Of a stretch of DNA of 47,303 nt, positions 7,456 to 16,064 are shown one piece after another. The notes below the pieces were generated by a model, which was not told the origin of the DNA, made no database searches, and was given only the letters and a program-made list of their open reading frames with translations. The DNA is taken from the NCBI GenBank assembly GCA_002454975.1, contig DKJZ01000083.1, positions 1 to 47,303 on the forward strand, in the 5' to 3' direction. Numbering within the stretch: position 1 is the first letter of the stretch; each line of letters begins with the position of its first letter. The DNA comes from Hylemonella sp. UBA6679. Its GTDB lineage: Bacteria > Pseudomonadota > Gammaproteobacteria > Burkholderiales > Burkholderiaceae_C. A program made the position numbers and the translations under genes.

Positions 7456-9165
7456 TCAAACAGACACAGATGCGGGGCGTGCGCATTGCTGCGTGATGAT
7501 GGCGCAGCGCATTTCAAACTCGGGCAAGACCCATTGGTCCAGGGCCTGCGCGGGTGCCAGCCAGCGCTGCGCCTGCTCGGGCGAGGGGTTGTGGAGCGCG
7601 CGGCGAATGCGCCACCAGGCCCAATCCAGCAGTACCAAACCCAAAGCACGCAGGTAGTCATCGGCCACGCGGTAGGGCAGCGTGGCGTCTTGCGCAGCGG
7701 CCTTGAGCACGCTGTGGGTCAGTGCGCGCAGCTGCTCGACACGCGCACCTGCAGCCTGGGGCAGGTCGTGCAGCAGCCCATCCAGCAAGGCCCCCAAGGC
7801 CATGCCACCGTCGGGCAGCACTTTGCGCACCAACAGGTCGATGGCCTGGATTTCGTTGGTGCCTTCGTAAATCATGGCCACGCGGGCATCGCGCACGATC
7901 TGCTCCACACCCCACTCACGCACATAGCCGTGCCCACCCAACACCTGCAGGCAGTCGCTGCCGCCATGGAAAGCCTGGTGGGTGCACACGGCTTTCATCA
8001 CCGGCGTGACCAGGGCGCACCAGCGCTGGGCGGCCTCTTTGGCGGGGCCTTGGGCGTGTTGGATGCGGTCGAGCTCAAGCGCCGTTGTGTAAGCCAGCAC
8101 GCGCGCGCCATCGACCCAGGCACGCTGGGTGTCGAGCATGCGACGCACCGCTGGGTGCTGGGCGATGAGGTCTGCGGGCTCTGTGCCTGCCTGGCGAACA
8201 GGCGCGCGCATTTGCCGACGCTCATGCGCGTACGCATGGGCTTTTTGCCAGGCCGCATCGAGCAGGCCCACGCCTTGCAAAGCCACGTGCAAGCGTGCCG
8301 CGTTCATCATCACAAACATGGCCGCCAAACCTTTGCCCGGCTCGCCCACCAGCCAAGACACCGCTTGGTCAAAGCGCATCACGCACGTGGGGCTGGCATG
8401 CAGGCCCATTTTTTCTTCAATGCGCTCGCAGTGCACCTCACTGCGTGAGCCATCGGGGTAAAACTTGGGCACCAAAAACAACGACAAACCTTTGGGGCCA
8501 GCGGGCGCATCGGGCAGACGCGCCAAGACCAAGTGCACGATGTTGTCAGTGAGGTCGTGCTCGCCACCAGAGATGAAAATTTTGGTGCCACTCAAGGCAA
8601 AACTGCCATCGGGTTGCGCCACCGCCTTGGTACGCACCAAGCCCAGGTCAGAGCCAGCGTGCGGCTCGGTCAGGCACATGGTGGCCAGCCACTCGCCGCT
8701 GGCAACTTTGCGCAGGTATTGCGATTGGAGCGCGTCGCTGGCGTGGTGCTTGATGCATTCGTAGGCGCCGTGCAACAGACCTGGGGCCATGGTCCAACCG
8801 TGGTTGGCCGCGCTGAGCATTTCATACAAAACCTGCGCGAGCACCGCGGGCAAGCCCTGGCCGCCGTCTTCGGGCGCAGCGCTCAGCGAAGGCCAGCCTG
8901 CTTGCCAAAAAGCTTGGTAGGCCTCTTTGAAGCCGGGCGGCATGGTGACCGCGCCTTGGTGCCACTGTGCACCCACCTCGTCGCCGGTGCGGCTCAAGGG
9001 CGCCACGACCTCATCGACAAACTTGGCCGCCTCCTGGAGCACCTGGGCCATCAGGCCAGCATCCACCTGCGCGTAAGCGGGCAGTGCTTGCCATTGCGCG
9101 GGGGCGTCCAGCACCTGCTGCAGGACAAACAGCAGGTCGTCAACGGGTGCTTGGTAATGGTTCAT
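7456..9165 (-). CDS. Acyl-CoA dehydrogenase (long DmdC/AidB-like type)
   Basis: FAD-dependent acyl-CoA dehydrogenase, 569 residues, clearly longer than the usual 380-400. The extra length fits the FadE5/DmdC-like subgroup with an additional C-terminal domain. Seen motifs are CLTEPHAGSDLG (FAD/substrate binding), ISGGEHDLTDNIVHLVLAR (ISG motif), and IYEGTNEIQA, whose Glu lies in the usual catalytic context. The ATG at 9165 (MNHYQAPVDDLLF) is the family start; the upstream extension overlaps the thioesterase gene. Located 4 bp after the thioesterase and in line with a CoA ligase and a crotonase, it likely introduces the alpha-beta double bond in a beta-oxidation-type pathway. Candidate substrates are phenylpropanoid-CoA or medium/long acyl-CoA. 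Confidence 0.9.
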   Translation of the reverse strand: MNHYQAPVDDLLFVLQQVLDAPAQWQALPAYAQVDAGLMAQVLQEAAKFVDEVVAPLSRTGDEVGAQWHQGAVTMPPGFKEAYQAFWQAGWPSLSAAPEDGGQGLPAVLAQVLYEMLSAANHGWTMAPGLLHGAYECIKHHASDALQSQYLRKVASGEWLATMCLTEPHAGSDLGLVRTKAVAQPDGSFALSGTKIFISGGEHDLTDNIVHLVLARLPDAPAGPKGLSLFLVPKFYPDGSRSEVHCERIEEKMGLHASPTCVMRFDQAVSWLVGEPGKGLAAMFVMMNAARLHVALQGVGLLDAAWQKAHAYAHERRQMRAPVRQAGTEPADLIAQHPAVRRMLDTQRAWVDGARVLAYTTALELDRIQHAQGPAKEAAQRWCALVTPVMKAVCTHQAFHGGSDCLQVLGGHGYVREWGVEQIVRDARVAMIYEGTNEIQAIDLLVRKVLPDGGMALGALLDGLLHDLPQAAGARVEQLRALTHSVLKAAAQDATLPYRVADDYLRALGLVLLDWAWWRIRRALHNPSPEQAQRWLAPAQALDQWVLPEFEMRCAIITQQCARPASVSV

Positions 9166-9169
9166 GGTG

Positions 9170-9592
9170 CTAGTTGCTGCACAAGTCTTTGATGTCTTGC
9201 GGCACCGCAATGGCTTTGATGCGGTCGGGGTCGTCCGGGTGTTTGATGCAAAACGCACGCACCTCGGTGCCTTCGCACAGCACGGTGTCGCCACGCATGA
9301 CCACATGCTTTTGCACAAAGACTTTGTCGCGCCACTCTTGCACGCTGGTGTGCACCTGCAGGGTTTCGCCGTAAGTGGCTGGGCGGATGAATCGGGTGTT
9401 GATTTCTAACAAAGGGGTGCCGATGATGCCGCGCGTTTTGACCAGTTCGCGCCATGGCAGCACGCCACATTTGACGAAAAAATTCAAAGAAGAAGCGTCC
9501 ATCCACTTGGAAAAATTCGGGAAGAACACAATGCCAGCGGGGTCGCAGTCCCCAAAGGTCACCTGCACCTCATACACAACGGTTTTGCTCAT
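9170..9592 (-). CDS. 4-hydroxybenzoyl-CoA thioesterase family acyl-CoA thioesterase
   Basis: Hot-dog-fold thioesterase of 140 residues. The motif FGDCDPAGIVFFPNFSKWMD (residues 13-32) is nearly the Pseudomonas-type 4HBT signature, with the catalytic Asp at residue 17. It probably hydrolyses an aryl-CoA or acyl-CoA ester formed in the pathway encoded around it, possibly releasing free acid and CoA when intermediates pile up. It sits between the CoA ligase gene (34 bp gap) and the acyl-CoA dehydrogenase (4 bp gap). Related YbgC is encoded separately at 46103, so this paralogue is likely the catabolic one. Confidence 0.9.
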   Translation of the reverse strand: MSKTVVYEVQVTFGDCDPAGIVFFPNFSKWMDASSLNFFVKCGVLPWRELVKTRGIIGTPLLEINTRFIRPATYGETLQVHTSVQEWRDKVFVQKHVVMRGDTVLCEGTEVRAFCIKHPDDPDRIKAIAVPQDIKDLCSN

Positions 9593-9626
9593 GGGCTTGT
9601 CTGTTTGGTGGGGCTACAAAAGCCGT

Positions 9627-11477
9627 TTAGACCGTGGGCTTGAGGGTGTTGGGGCAGGTGTCGTCATGCAGCGCCTGCACCAACTCAGCGCGGTGCGCGA
9701 GCACCGAGCGTTGGTTGATCGAGCCCTTGTCGGTGATTTCGCCTTTGTCAATGGTGGGCGGCTCGGCCAGCAAACACAAACGCGCGACGCGGTTGGCGCT
9801 GCCCGTGGCTTGCTGAGCCAAGGTGTTGACCACGGCTTGAAAATGCGCAAGCACAGCCGGGGCTTGCAAGACCTCTGCCAGGCTCGCTTGGGCACCCAGG
9901 CCACTCAAGGCACGCACAGCGGGGGTGGGGAAAATCATGGCGCCCACCTCTTTCATGTTCAGGCCGGTGATGACGGCATCTTGAACATAAGGCGCACCAG
10001 CAGCGATGATTTTTCCGCGCAAAGGCCCAACACTCACAAAGGTGCCCGTGGCGAGCTTGAAATCTTCGGCAATGCGACCATCGAACTTCAGGCCCAGATG
10101 GGGGTTGCTTTCATCGATCCAAGTGACGGCATCGCCCGTGCAGAAAAAGCCTTCTTCATCAAAGGCCTCCTGGGTTTCTTTGGGCGCACGCCAATAACCT
10201 GGCGTGACATTGGGGCCACGGTAACGTACCTCGGTTTTGTCGCCAGTGGCAACCAGTTTGAGTGCCATGCCTGGGGTGGGCACGCCCAAATCGCCGGCGC
10301 GCACATGCGGGTTGGTGACAAAAATCCCGAACGGCCCAGACTCGGTCATGCCCAGGCCTGTGGTCATCACGATACGTTCGCCAATTTCGCGCTCTTGCGA
10401 GGCATACAAACTGTCCCACACGGGTTGGGCCAGGGCCGCGCCTGCGTAAAAGAACATCTGCACACGCGAGAGCAAATTTTTACGCAACACATCGTCGGTT
10501 TGCATGGCCTGTGCGATGGCTTCAAACCCGGTGGGCACATTGAAGTACACCGTGGGCGCAACCTCGCGCAGGTTGCGCAGGGTCTCGTGCATGAGAGCGG
10601 GCGTGGGCTTGCCGTCGTCGATGTAGAGCGTGCCCCCATGGAACACCACCATGCCAAAGTTATGGTTGCCGCCAAAGGTGTGGTTCCAGGGTAGCCAATC
10701 GACCAGCACCAGGGGCTGCTGCGCCAACACCGGCATGGATTGCGCCATTTGTTGCTGGTTAGAGCACCACAGCCGTTGGGTGTTGATCACTGCCTTGGGC
10801 AATTTGGTCGACCCACTGGTGAACAAAAATTTGGCGATGGTGTCTGGCCCTGTGGCGGCCATGGCTGCATCAACATCAGGTCCTGCAGGGGTTTGGCACA
10901 ACTGCTCAAACGTGCTCACCGCGCGGCCAGGCACGTCGCCCTGCGCCATGACCACTTCAACGTTTTCGCCCACGGTGGCAGCAATGGCTTTGGCATAGCG
11001 CGCATCGGCTGCAAACACCATACCAGGTGTCACGGTGCGCAGCACATGTTTGAGCTTGTCGTAGTCCTGGCTGATGAGCGAATACGGTGGCGATGTGGGA
11101 ACAAACGGCACCCCAGCCACCAAGCAGCCCAAAGACAAAAGGCCGTGCTCGAGGCTGTTTTCACTCAAAATCACCACGGGCCGCTCGGCGTTGAGCCCGC
11201 GGTCAATCAGGGCTTGGGCAATGTTGCGTGCCGTGGCCCAAGCCTGCGCGTAGGTGATGTGCTGCCAGTCCCCCAAACTGCCGTCATCGCGCTTGATGCG
11301 ACGCGCCAAAAAGCTGCGCTCAGGGGCTGTGTGCGCCCAATGTTTGAGCCTGTCGGTCAGGCGCTCGGGGTAAGGTTGCAAGGCTTGATCGGCTTGCATG
11401 TAACGCACACCGGGCGAGCCCTCGCGCAGGGCCACGCGGGTCACGCCAAACGTCAAAGGGCGAAATTTGATGCTCAT
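9627..11477 (-). CDS. Feruloyl-CoA synthase-like acyl/aryl-CoA ligase
   Basis: ANL-superfamily AMP-forming ligase, 616 residues. The P-loop-like motif FTSGSTKLPK is at residues 219-228, followed by TTGLGMTESGPF (A5), YRGPNVTPGYW and CTGDAVTWID (A6/A7), and DGRIAEDFKL (A8). The N-terminal GVTRVALREGSPGVRYM and the long C-terminus are typical of the feruloyl-CoA synthase/long-chain-like group. It activates a carboxylic acid, perhaps a hydroxycinnamate, to its CoA thioester using ATP. Gene neighbours (crotonase, thioesterase, acyl-CoA dehydrogenase) fit a CoA-dependent side-chain degradation pathway. The exact acid is inferred from family only; a medium-chain fatty acid is an alternative. Confidence 0.8.
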   Translation of the reverse strand: MSIKFRPLTFGVTRVALREGSPGVRYMQADQALQPYPERLTDRLKHWAHTAPERSFLARRIKRDDGSLGDWQHITYAQAWATARNIAQALIDRGLNAERPVVILSENSLEHGLLSLGCLVAGVPFVPTSPPYSLISQDYDKLKHVLRTVTPGMVFAADARYAKAIAATVGENVEVVMAQGDVPGRAVSTFEQLCQTPAGPDVDAAMAATGPDTIAKFLFTSGSTKLPKAVINTQRLWCSNQQQMAQSMPVLAQQPLVLVDWLPWNHTFGGNHNFGMVVFHGGTLYIDDGKPTPALMHETLRNLREVAPTVYFNVPTGFEAIAQAMQTDDVLRKNLLSRVQMFFYAGAALAQPVWDSLYASQEREIGERIVMTTGLGMTESGPFGIFVTNPHVRAGDLGVPTPGMALKLVATGDKTEVRYRGPNVTPGYWRAPKETQEAFDEEGFFCTGDAVTWIDESNPHLGLKFDGRIAEDFKLATGTFVSVGPLRGKIIAAGAPYVQDAVITGLNMKEVGAMIFPTPAVRALSGLGAQASLAEVLQAPAVLAHFQAVVNTLAQQATGSANRVARLCLLAEPPTIDKGEITDKGSINQRSVLAHRAELVQALHDDTCPNTLKPTV

Positions 11478-11508
11478 GATGAAGGCCTAGGTTGCTGCAT
11501 ACAGGTCT

Positions 11509-12312
11509 TCAAGCCTTGGTGACCTTGGCCGCTTTGCCCTGCAAAAAGGCATTCACGCGTGCCTTGGCTTGCGGGTCGGCTTGCGCAATAGAAGAAATCA
11601 GCGCTTCGGTGAAAAAGCCGTGGTCCGCGGCTTGCTCGGCGATGCGGGGCAAGGCGTGCATGAGCGCGAAGTTGGTCAAGGGCGCGTTGGTGGCAATGCG
11701 TGTGGCCAGCGTGATGGCATGGCTGAGCGCGTCCCCTACAGGCACCAGGTACTGGGCCAGGCCAATGCGCTCGCCGTCTTGCGCGTTGTAAACCCGACCG
11801 GTGAGCATCATGTCGGTCATGCGGGCAGCGCCTATGAGTTTGGGGATGCGCACAGAACCACCCCCGCCCACAAAGATGCCACGTGTGCCCTCAGGCAAAG
11901 CATAAAACGTGCTCTCGTCGGCCACGCGGATGTGGCAGGCCGAGGCCAGCTCAAGCCCACCGCCCACCACCGCGCCATGCAAAGCAGCCACCACCGGCAC
12001 CCGCCCTTGCTCAATTGCATTGAGCGCCACATGCCAGCTGCGCGAGTGCAGCACACCCGCGCCAGCATCGCGCTCTTTGAGCTCAGACAGGTCCAGCCCC
12101 GCGCAGAAGTGCTCGCCCTGGCCGTGAATGACGGCCGCAGCCACCTCGGTGGGCAGGTTTTGAAACACATCGCGCAAGGCCTCCACCAAGCCGTCGTTGA
12201 GTGCGTTGCGTTTGGTTGGCCGGCTCAGGCCCACCACGGCCACCTGGCCTTGGATGTCCATCGTCAGCCCCTGGCTAAGTGCTCGTTCAAGGATGGGATT
12301 GGAAGTGGTCAT
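11509..12312 (-). CDS. Crotonase/enoyl-CoA hydratase family protein
   Basis: Crotonase-fold protein of 267 residues, first gene of a leftward operon. Oxyanion-hole segments are HFCAGLDLSEL and GAVVGGGLELA. Both acidic positions used by enoyl-CoA hydratases are present: the Glu of GGGLELA and the Glu of LPEGTRGI. The sequence is not close to the canonical feruloyl-CoA hydratase/lyase (Ech), so simple hydration of an enoyl-CoA is more likely than retro-aldol vanillin release. The next gene, a feruloyl-CoA-synthase-like ligase, starts 31 bp downstream. The ATG at 12312 is followed upstream by an AT-rich region with an inverted repeat at 12322-12341, a candidate operator. Confidence 0.87.
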   Translation of the reverse strand: MTTSNPILERALSQGLTMDIQGQVAVVGLSRPTKRNALNDGLVEALRDVFQNLPTEVAAAVIHGQGEHFCAGLDLSELKERDAGAGVLHSRSWHVALNAIEQGRVPVVAALHGAVVGGGLELASACHIRVADESTFYALPEGTRGIFVGGGGSVRIPKLIGAARMTDMMLTGRVYNAQDGERIGLAQYLVPVGDALSHAITLATRIATNAPLTNFALMHALPRIAEQAADHGFFTEALISSIAQADPQAKARVNAFLQGKAAKVTKA

Positions 12313-12527
12313 ACACGAAAAATGTTATGTTCAATAACCATATTTTCCTCTTCGCACCCTCTCCCACCCTTGGTGTAAACCCTAGGGTATGCTGGGCGTT
12401 GTTTTGTTAGCACGCGCCAAGCCTTGGGTTGATTCCTACCTTGTGGGCGTGAACGACAAAAACCATAATGGTTTCACCACGTCAAGACAGCCGGGTGCGC
12501 CTTTGCAGCCGCTCACTTGAAGAGGAC
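12313..12527. promoter_or_regulatory. Divergent promoter region with inverted repeat
   Basis: The 215 bp between the leftward crotonase operon and the rightward PcfJ-like gene are more AT-rich than the genes and should hold both promoters. Ten bases upstream of the crotonase ATG is an imperfect inverted repeat, ATGTTAT (12322-12328) and ATAACCAT (12334-12341), placed where a repressor would block the leftward promoter. Aromatic-acid CoA-ligase operons are often controlled by MarR-type repressors binding such sites; no regulator gene is adjacent here, so the factor is unknown. Confidence 0.35.
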
Positions 12528-14114
12528 ATGACCATCACGCACACCCTCGGCAAAACCAGCACCCAGCTCAGCCACCACCTTGGTTTTGAGCCAACGGTGA
12601 TCGATGCGCCTGCCGCGTTGCCTGCATGGATGCCGCCCGTGCCCTCTGCTTGGCAAGCCATGCACCACCCGGGGCTGGTCGGGGCCTTGGAGCAACGCAT
12701 CGGCAGCATCTTGGCTTGCCCCGTCGAGACCGAACAAGCAAGTGGGGGCGTACGCCACCTGCAAGTCATGGGTGGCTTCATTTATCAGATGGCGCCTCAG
12801 GGTACGGTGGCTTGCTACGCCTGGACACAAGACGAGCAGCAGTGTTGGTCTTTGGAGCGACGCAAAGAATCCACGGTGGTGGCTGAAGGCGGCCCGTTTG
12901 AGAGCCGCTGGACCTTGCCCCTGGGCCAAGGTTTGCGCCGTATCCTCAACGAGCGTCACCCGCACCATGCCTTGGATGTGCGTCAGTACATTGATTGGCT
13001 GTTGGCGCAAATGGTTCACCACCACTGGACAACACCCACAGCCACAAGGGTGCGCGCGCAAGTCAAAAGCGCATTGGCCCTGAATGCGCAAGTGCTCTCG
13101 AACCTGCGCGCCATTTTTGCTGGCGCAACAGGACGCAACCCGCGCATGGCCGATTACAACCGGGCTTTGCCACGCCAACAAGAAGATGCCAGGCTGTTGA
13201 CCGAGGCGCCGCAACTGCTGGCGCTTTACGCGCTGGTCGAGCCAGACCTGCCCCCTCAAGGGGCCCGGCCAGCCGCCATGAAAGACTACCTGATCGCGCA
13301 AGGCATCAAGCCCGTCACCTGGCGCTTGCTGCACCAGCACGGCACGGCCTGGATGCAAGAATTCATGCCCTATTTTGAAGCGTCGGTCAGCGGCCCGCAA
13401 AGGGCCATCAACTTGGCGCACCTGTTGCAGTTGTTTGGTTTTCGCCATGGCCTGCACCTGCCTTTGATGCACAGGCTCATGCACTTGCGCGAAAACCCCA
13501 ACAGCCCTGTGCGCAGCGCCGACCTGTGGGACGAGCACAGCGCCCTGGGCCGCCTGATGTTGCGCTTGGGCCTGCTGTATGAACAAGGGCAAGCTGCCGA
13601 GCGCGCGCTCTTGCTCGACAAGATCTACCACTTTGCACATTGGGCCGACAAACACCAACCCTCGGCGGCTTGGTTGCAGCAATGCAGCGTGGCGGCCTTG
13701 CTGCGTCATTTGTTGAGCGACCAAGCGCATGTGCGTGCCGTGCTTGAACACAGCCGCCATTGGCGCATAGACCTGGATGTGCATTGGCCCGATGAGAAGT
13801 TCGAGATTGTCTTTTTCGACTCTGCTCTGGACATTTGGAAAGAAGGCCAGACCATGCAGCATTGCGCAGCCAACTACATTGAGGCTTGCGTCCAAGGCCA
13901 TGAACTCATGGCCTCGGTGCGACCCCGCGCTGGGGGCAAGCCTCTGGTCACCATCAGCTACCAGCTGGCTGACGAGCAAGTCAGTGTGGTGCGCATGAGT
14001 GGGTTTGCCAACAGCACACCCCCTCAAGAGGTGCAAAGCTTGGCCGCAGAAGTGGCCCAAGCCATCACACAACAATGGCAACACCGTGAGATCTGGCAAC
14101 AGGCTCACGCCTGA
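12528..14114 (+). CDS. PcfJ-like domain protein
   Basis: A 528-residue protein whose C-terminal part matches the PcfJ-like pattern: residues 439-465 run EGQTMQHCAANY, then EACVQGHELMASVR, with the conserved His-Cys pair and a following strand-rich region. PcfJ was named from a conjugative plasmid of Enterococcus; its biochemical role is not established. The first 430 residues are mostly alpha-helical and rich in His/Trp/Gln, without a motif I recognise. I start at 12528, preceded by AAGAGG at good spacing; an upstream ATG at 12468 would add 20 residues with no ribosome-binding site. A 536-codon frame on the other strand is a shadow. Placement between catabolic genes and citE-bciA is odd for a family usually seen on mobile DNA. 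Confidence 0.7.
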   Translation: MTITHTLGKTSTQLSHHLGFEPTVIDAPAALPAWMPPVPSAWQAMHHPGLVGALEQRIGSILACPVETEQASGGVRHLQVMGGFIYQMAPQGTVACYAWTQDEQQCWSLERRKESTVVAEGGPFESRWTLPLGQGLRRILNERHPHHALDVRQYIDWLLAQMVHHHWTTPTATRVRAQVKSALALNAQVLSNLRAIFAGATGRNPRMADYNRALPRQQEDARLLTEAPQLLALYALVEPDLPPQGARPAAMKDYLIAQGIKPVTWRLLHQHGTAWMQEFMPYFEASVSGPQRAINLAHLLQLFGFRHGLHLPLMHRLMHLRENPNSPVRSADLWDEHSALGRLMLRLGLLYEQGQAAERALLLDKIYHFAHWADKHQPSAAWLQQCSVAALLRHLLSDQAHVRAVLEHSRHWRIDLDVHWPDEKFEIVFFDSALDIWKEGQTMQHCAANYIEACVQGHELMASVRPRAGGKPLVTISYQLADEQVSVVRMSGFANSTPPQEVQSLAAEVAQAITQQWQHREIWQQAHA

Positions 14115-14128
14115 CCCTTTCAACAGTC

Positions 14129-15004
14129 ATGACACGCAAACCCCCTGAACTTCGGCGCACCTGGTTGTTTGGCCCGGGCGCCCACCGCCCGACCCACGAG
14201 GCCATGGCACGCAGCGGTGCTGACGGCTTGATTCTCGACCTGGAAGACTTCACCCCCCCCGAGCTCAGGGCGCAAGCCCGCCTCGATCTGGGCGCGGTGG
14301 CCCAGCTGTGGCGCGATGCTGGCGCCTTGGTGTGCATACGCATCAACCAGCTTGACGCTGAGGGCCCGCTGGACCTGGCAGCGGCCATGCAAGCCCGGGC
14401 TGATGTGATTGGCTACCCCATGGCCGCCAGCGCAGCGCAGATGGTTCAACTTGATGCGGCCATCACCGACTGGGAACACACGCTGGGCATGCCTGCGGGC
14501 AGCACAGAAATCATGCCGGTTTGCGAAACCGCCTTGGGCGTGGTGTGTGTGCGTGAGATGGCCGCTGCCAGCCCACGTGTGCGCAGCGCTTTGCTGGGCG
14601 CTGAAGACCTGGCCAACGACCTGTGCGCCGAACGCGCACCCGATGCTATTGAGCTTGACCATGCAAGGCGTCGCTTTGTGTTGGAGTGCCGAGCTGCAGG
14701 CATTGAACCTGTTGATGCGCCCTACACCTACAGCGACACCCAAGGCGCCGTGAACGAGTGCACCTATGCTCGCCGACTGGGCTACCGCAGCAAATCGCTG
14801 GTACGGGTGGAGCACGCGCAAGCCCTCAATGCCGTCTTGACGCCCAGTGCTGCAGAAGTGGCGCGTGCGCATGAATTGGTCAGCACCTTCGAGGCGGCCA
14901 GGCAACGGGGCGAAGACCGCGCGCTGTTTGAAGGCCAGTGGGTGGAGGTGCCCACCTACCGCAACGCACGCCGCTTGATTGAACGGGCGCGGCGCTTGTC
15001 ATGA
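14129..15004 (+). CDS. HpcH/HpaI aldolase / citrate lyase beta-like protein (CitE-like)
   Basis: A 291-residue TIM-barrel protein of the HpcH/HpaI-CitE superfamily. Recognisable segments are TWLFGPGAHRPTHEAMARSG at the start, LILDLED (metal-binding acidic pair), IRINQLD with the Arg of the CoA-binding region, and MPVCETALGVV, where the Glu is usually a metal ligand. Standalone CitE-like proteins act as malyl-CoA or citramalyl-CoA lyases or thioesterases rather than as citrate lyase subunits; no citD or citF is nearby. The gene starts 14 bp after the PcfJ-like gene and its stop overlaps the bciA start by four bases (ATGA), indicating translational coupling with bciA. Substrate is uncertain. 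Confidence 0.82.
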   Translation: MTRKPPELRRTWLFGPGAHRPTHEAMARSGADGLILDLEDFTPPELRAQARLDLGAVAQLWRDAGALVCIRINQLDAEGPLDLAAAMQARADVIGYPMAASAAQMVQLDAAITDWEHTLGMPAGSTEIMPVCETALGVVCVREMAAASPRVRSALLGAEDLANDLCAERAPDAIELDHARRRFVLECRAAGIEPVDAPYTYSDTQGAVNECTYARRLGYRSKSLVRVEHAQALNAVLTPSAAEVARAHELVSTFEAARQRGEDRALFEGQWVEVPTYRNARRLIERARRLS

Positions 15005-16005
15005 GCAGCAGCCAAGCGGCCGTGGGCAAGCAACGCGTATTCTTGCTCGGGGCCACAGGCACCATTGGGCAAGCCACCTTGCGCGCCTTGCTGCGCCATG
15101 GCCATGAGGTGGTGTGTTTTGTGCGCCCGGGCAGCAAGCTGCCTGCCCTTGACATTGACCTTGCACATGCCCAACAGCTCACGGTTCGACACGGCTCGGC
15201 ACTGAGCGCCGAGTCTTTGCGTGACGATGGCTTCAAGCACGAGCACTTTGATGTGCTGATGTCGTGCATGGCCTCACGCACGGGTGTGGCGCGTGACGCC
15301 TGGGCCATCGACCACCAGGCGCACATGCTGGCACTGCAAGTGGCGCAGCGCTGTGGCGTCAAGCTCATGGTGGTGTTGTCGGCCATTTGTGTGCAAAAGC
15401 CCAAGCTGGCCTTTCAGTTTGCCAAGCTCGCGTTTGAACAAAGCCTGATGGACTCAGGCATGGCTTACGCCATCGTGCGCCCCACGGCTTACTTCAAATC
15501 GCTCTCGGGCCAGATAGAGCGTGTGCGCAAAGGCAAAGCTTTTTTGGTGTTTGGCGACGGACGCCTCACGGCTTGCAAACCCATTTCTGACGATGACCTG
15601 GGCGAGTACATGGCGCGCTGCATTGATGATGTCAGTCTGCACAACCGTGTGCTTCCCATCGGTGGGCCAGGCCCGGCCATCACACCACTTGAGCAAGGCG
15701 AACAACTCTTTAAATTGATGGGCCAACCGGTGCGCTTCAAACACGTGCCTGTGGGTCTGCTCGACGGCATCATTGCGGTGCTCAGCGCGCTGGGGCGTCT
15801 GATGCCTGCGCTGGCGGCCAAAGCCGAGTTGGCGCGCATTGGACGGTATTACGCCACCGAGTCCATGCTGGTGTGGGACGATCAGCGGCAGTGCTACGAC
15901 GCGCAGGCCACCCCCGCCTATGGACACACCCAGCTGTTTGATTTTTATGCCGATGTGGTCAACGGCAAGCAATCGGTGGCGCGGGGCGACCACGCGGTGT
16001 TTTAA
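15001..16005 (+). CDS. bciA: Divinyl (proto)chlorophyllide a 8-vinyl reductase
   Basis: A 334-residue atypical short-chain dehydrogenase. The N-terminal Rossmann motif is LLGATGTIGQATL. The long stretch from IVRPTAYFKSLSGQ through GDGRLTACKPISDDDLGEY, LPIGGPGPAITPLEQGE and RIGRYYATESMLVWD is diagnostic: it aligns from memory almost position by position with plant DVR and bacterial BciA. The enzyme uses NADPH to reduce the C8 vinyl group in (bacterio)chlorophyll synthesis. No other bacteriochlorophyll gene is in the window, so it lies outside any photosynthesis cluster. ATG overlaps the CitE-like stop. Alternative: a repurposed NmrA-like reductase in a non-phototroph, which I consider less likely given the conserved signature. 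Confidence 0.85.
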   Translation: MSSSQAAVGKQRVFLLGATGTIGQATLRALLRHGHEVVCFVRPGSKLPALDIDLAHAQQLTVRHGSALSAESLRDDGFKHEHFDVLMSCMASRTGVARDAWAIDHQAHMLALQVAQRCGVKLMVVLSAICVQKPKLAFQFAKLAFEQSLMDSGMAYAIVRPTAYFKSLSGQIERVRKGKAFLVFGDGRLTACKPISDDDLGEYMARCIDDVSLHNRVLPIGGPGPAITPLEQGEQLFKLMGQPVRFKHVPVGLLDGIIAVLSALGRLMPALAAKAELARIGRYYATESMLVWDDQRQCYDAQATPAYGHTQLFDFYADVVNGKQSVARGDHAVF

Positions 16006-16028
16006 CGCGCGGCCTTGAGGGCCGGCGT

Positions 16029-16064
16029 AAAAAAGCCCGCCGACAGTTTTCACCGTCGACGGGC
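16029..16064 (-). terminator. Rho-independent terminator of the candidate small RNA
   Basis: On the minus strand, GCCCGTCGAC (16064-16055) pairs with GTCGGCGGGC (16044-16035) in a 10-bp stem with one G-U pair and a 10-base loop, followed by six U (16034-16029). On the plus strand the stem has a mismatch and no T-run follows, so it does not serve bciA well. Confidence 0.75.

Noticed and set aside
6877..8448. A 523-codon open frame on the plus strand
   Set aside because: Antisense to the glycerophosphodiesterase and acyl-CoA dehydrogenase genes, spanning both; no motif and no start signal.
12513..14123. A 536-codon open frame on the minus strand
   Set aside because: Exact antisense of the PcfJ-like gene; the plus-strand product has a recognisable motif and ribosome-binding site, while this frame reads as low-complexity Gln/His/Arg sequence produced by GC-rich codon bias.
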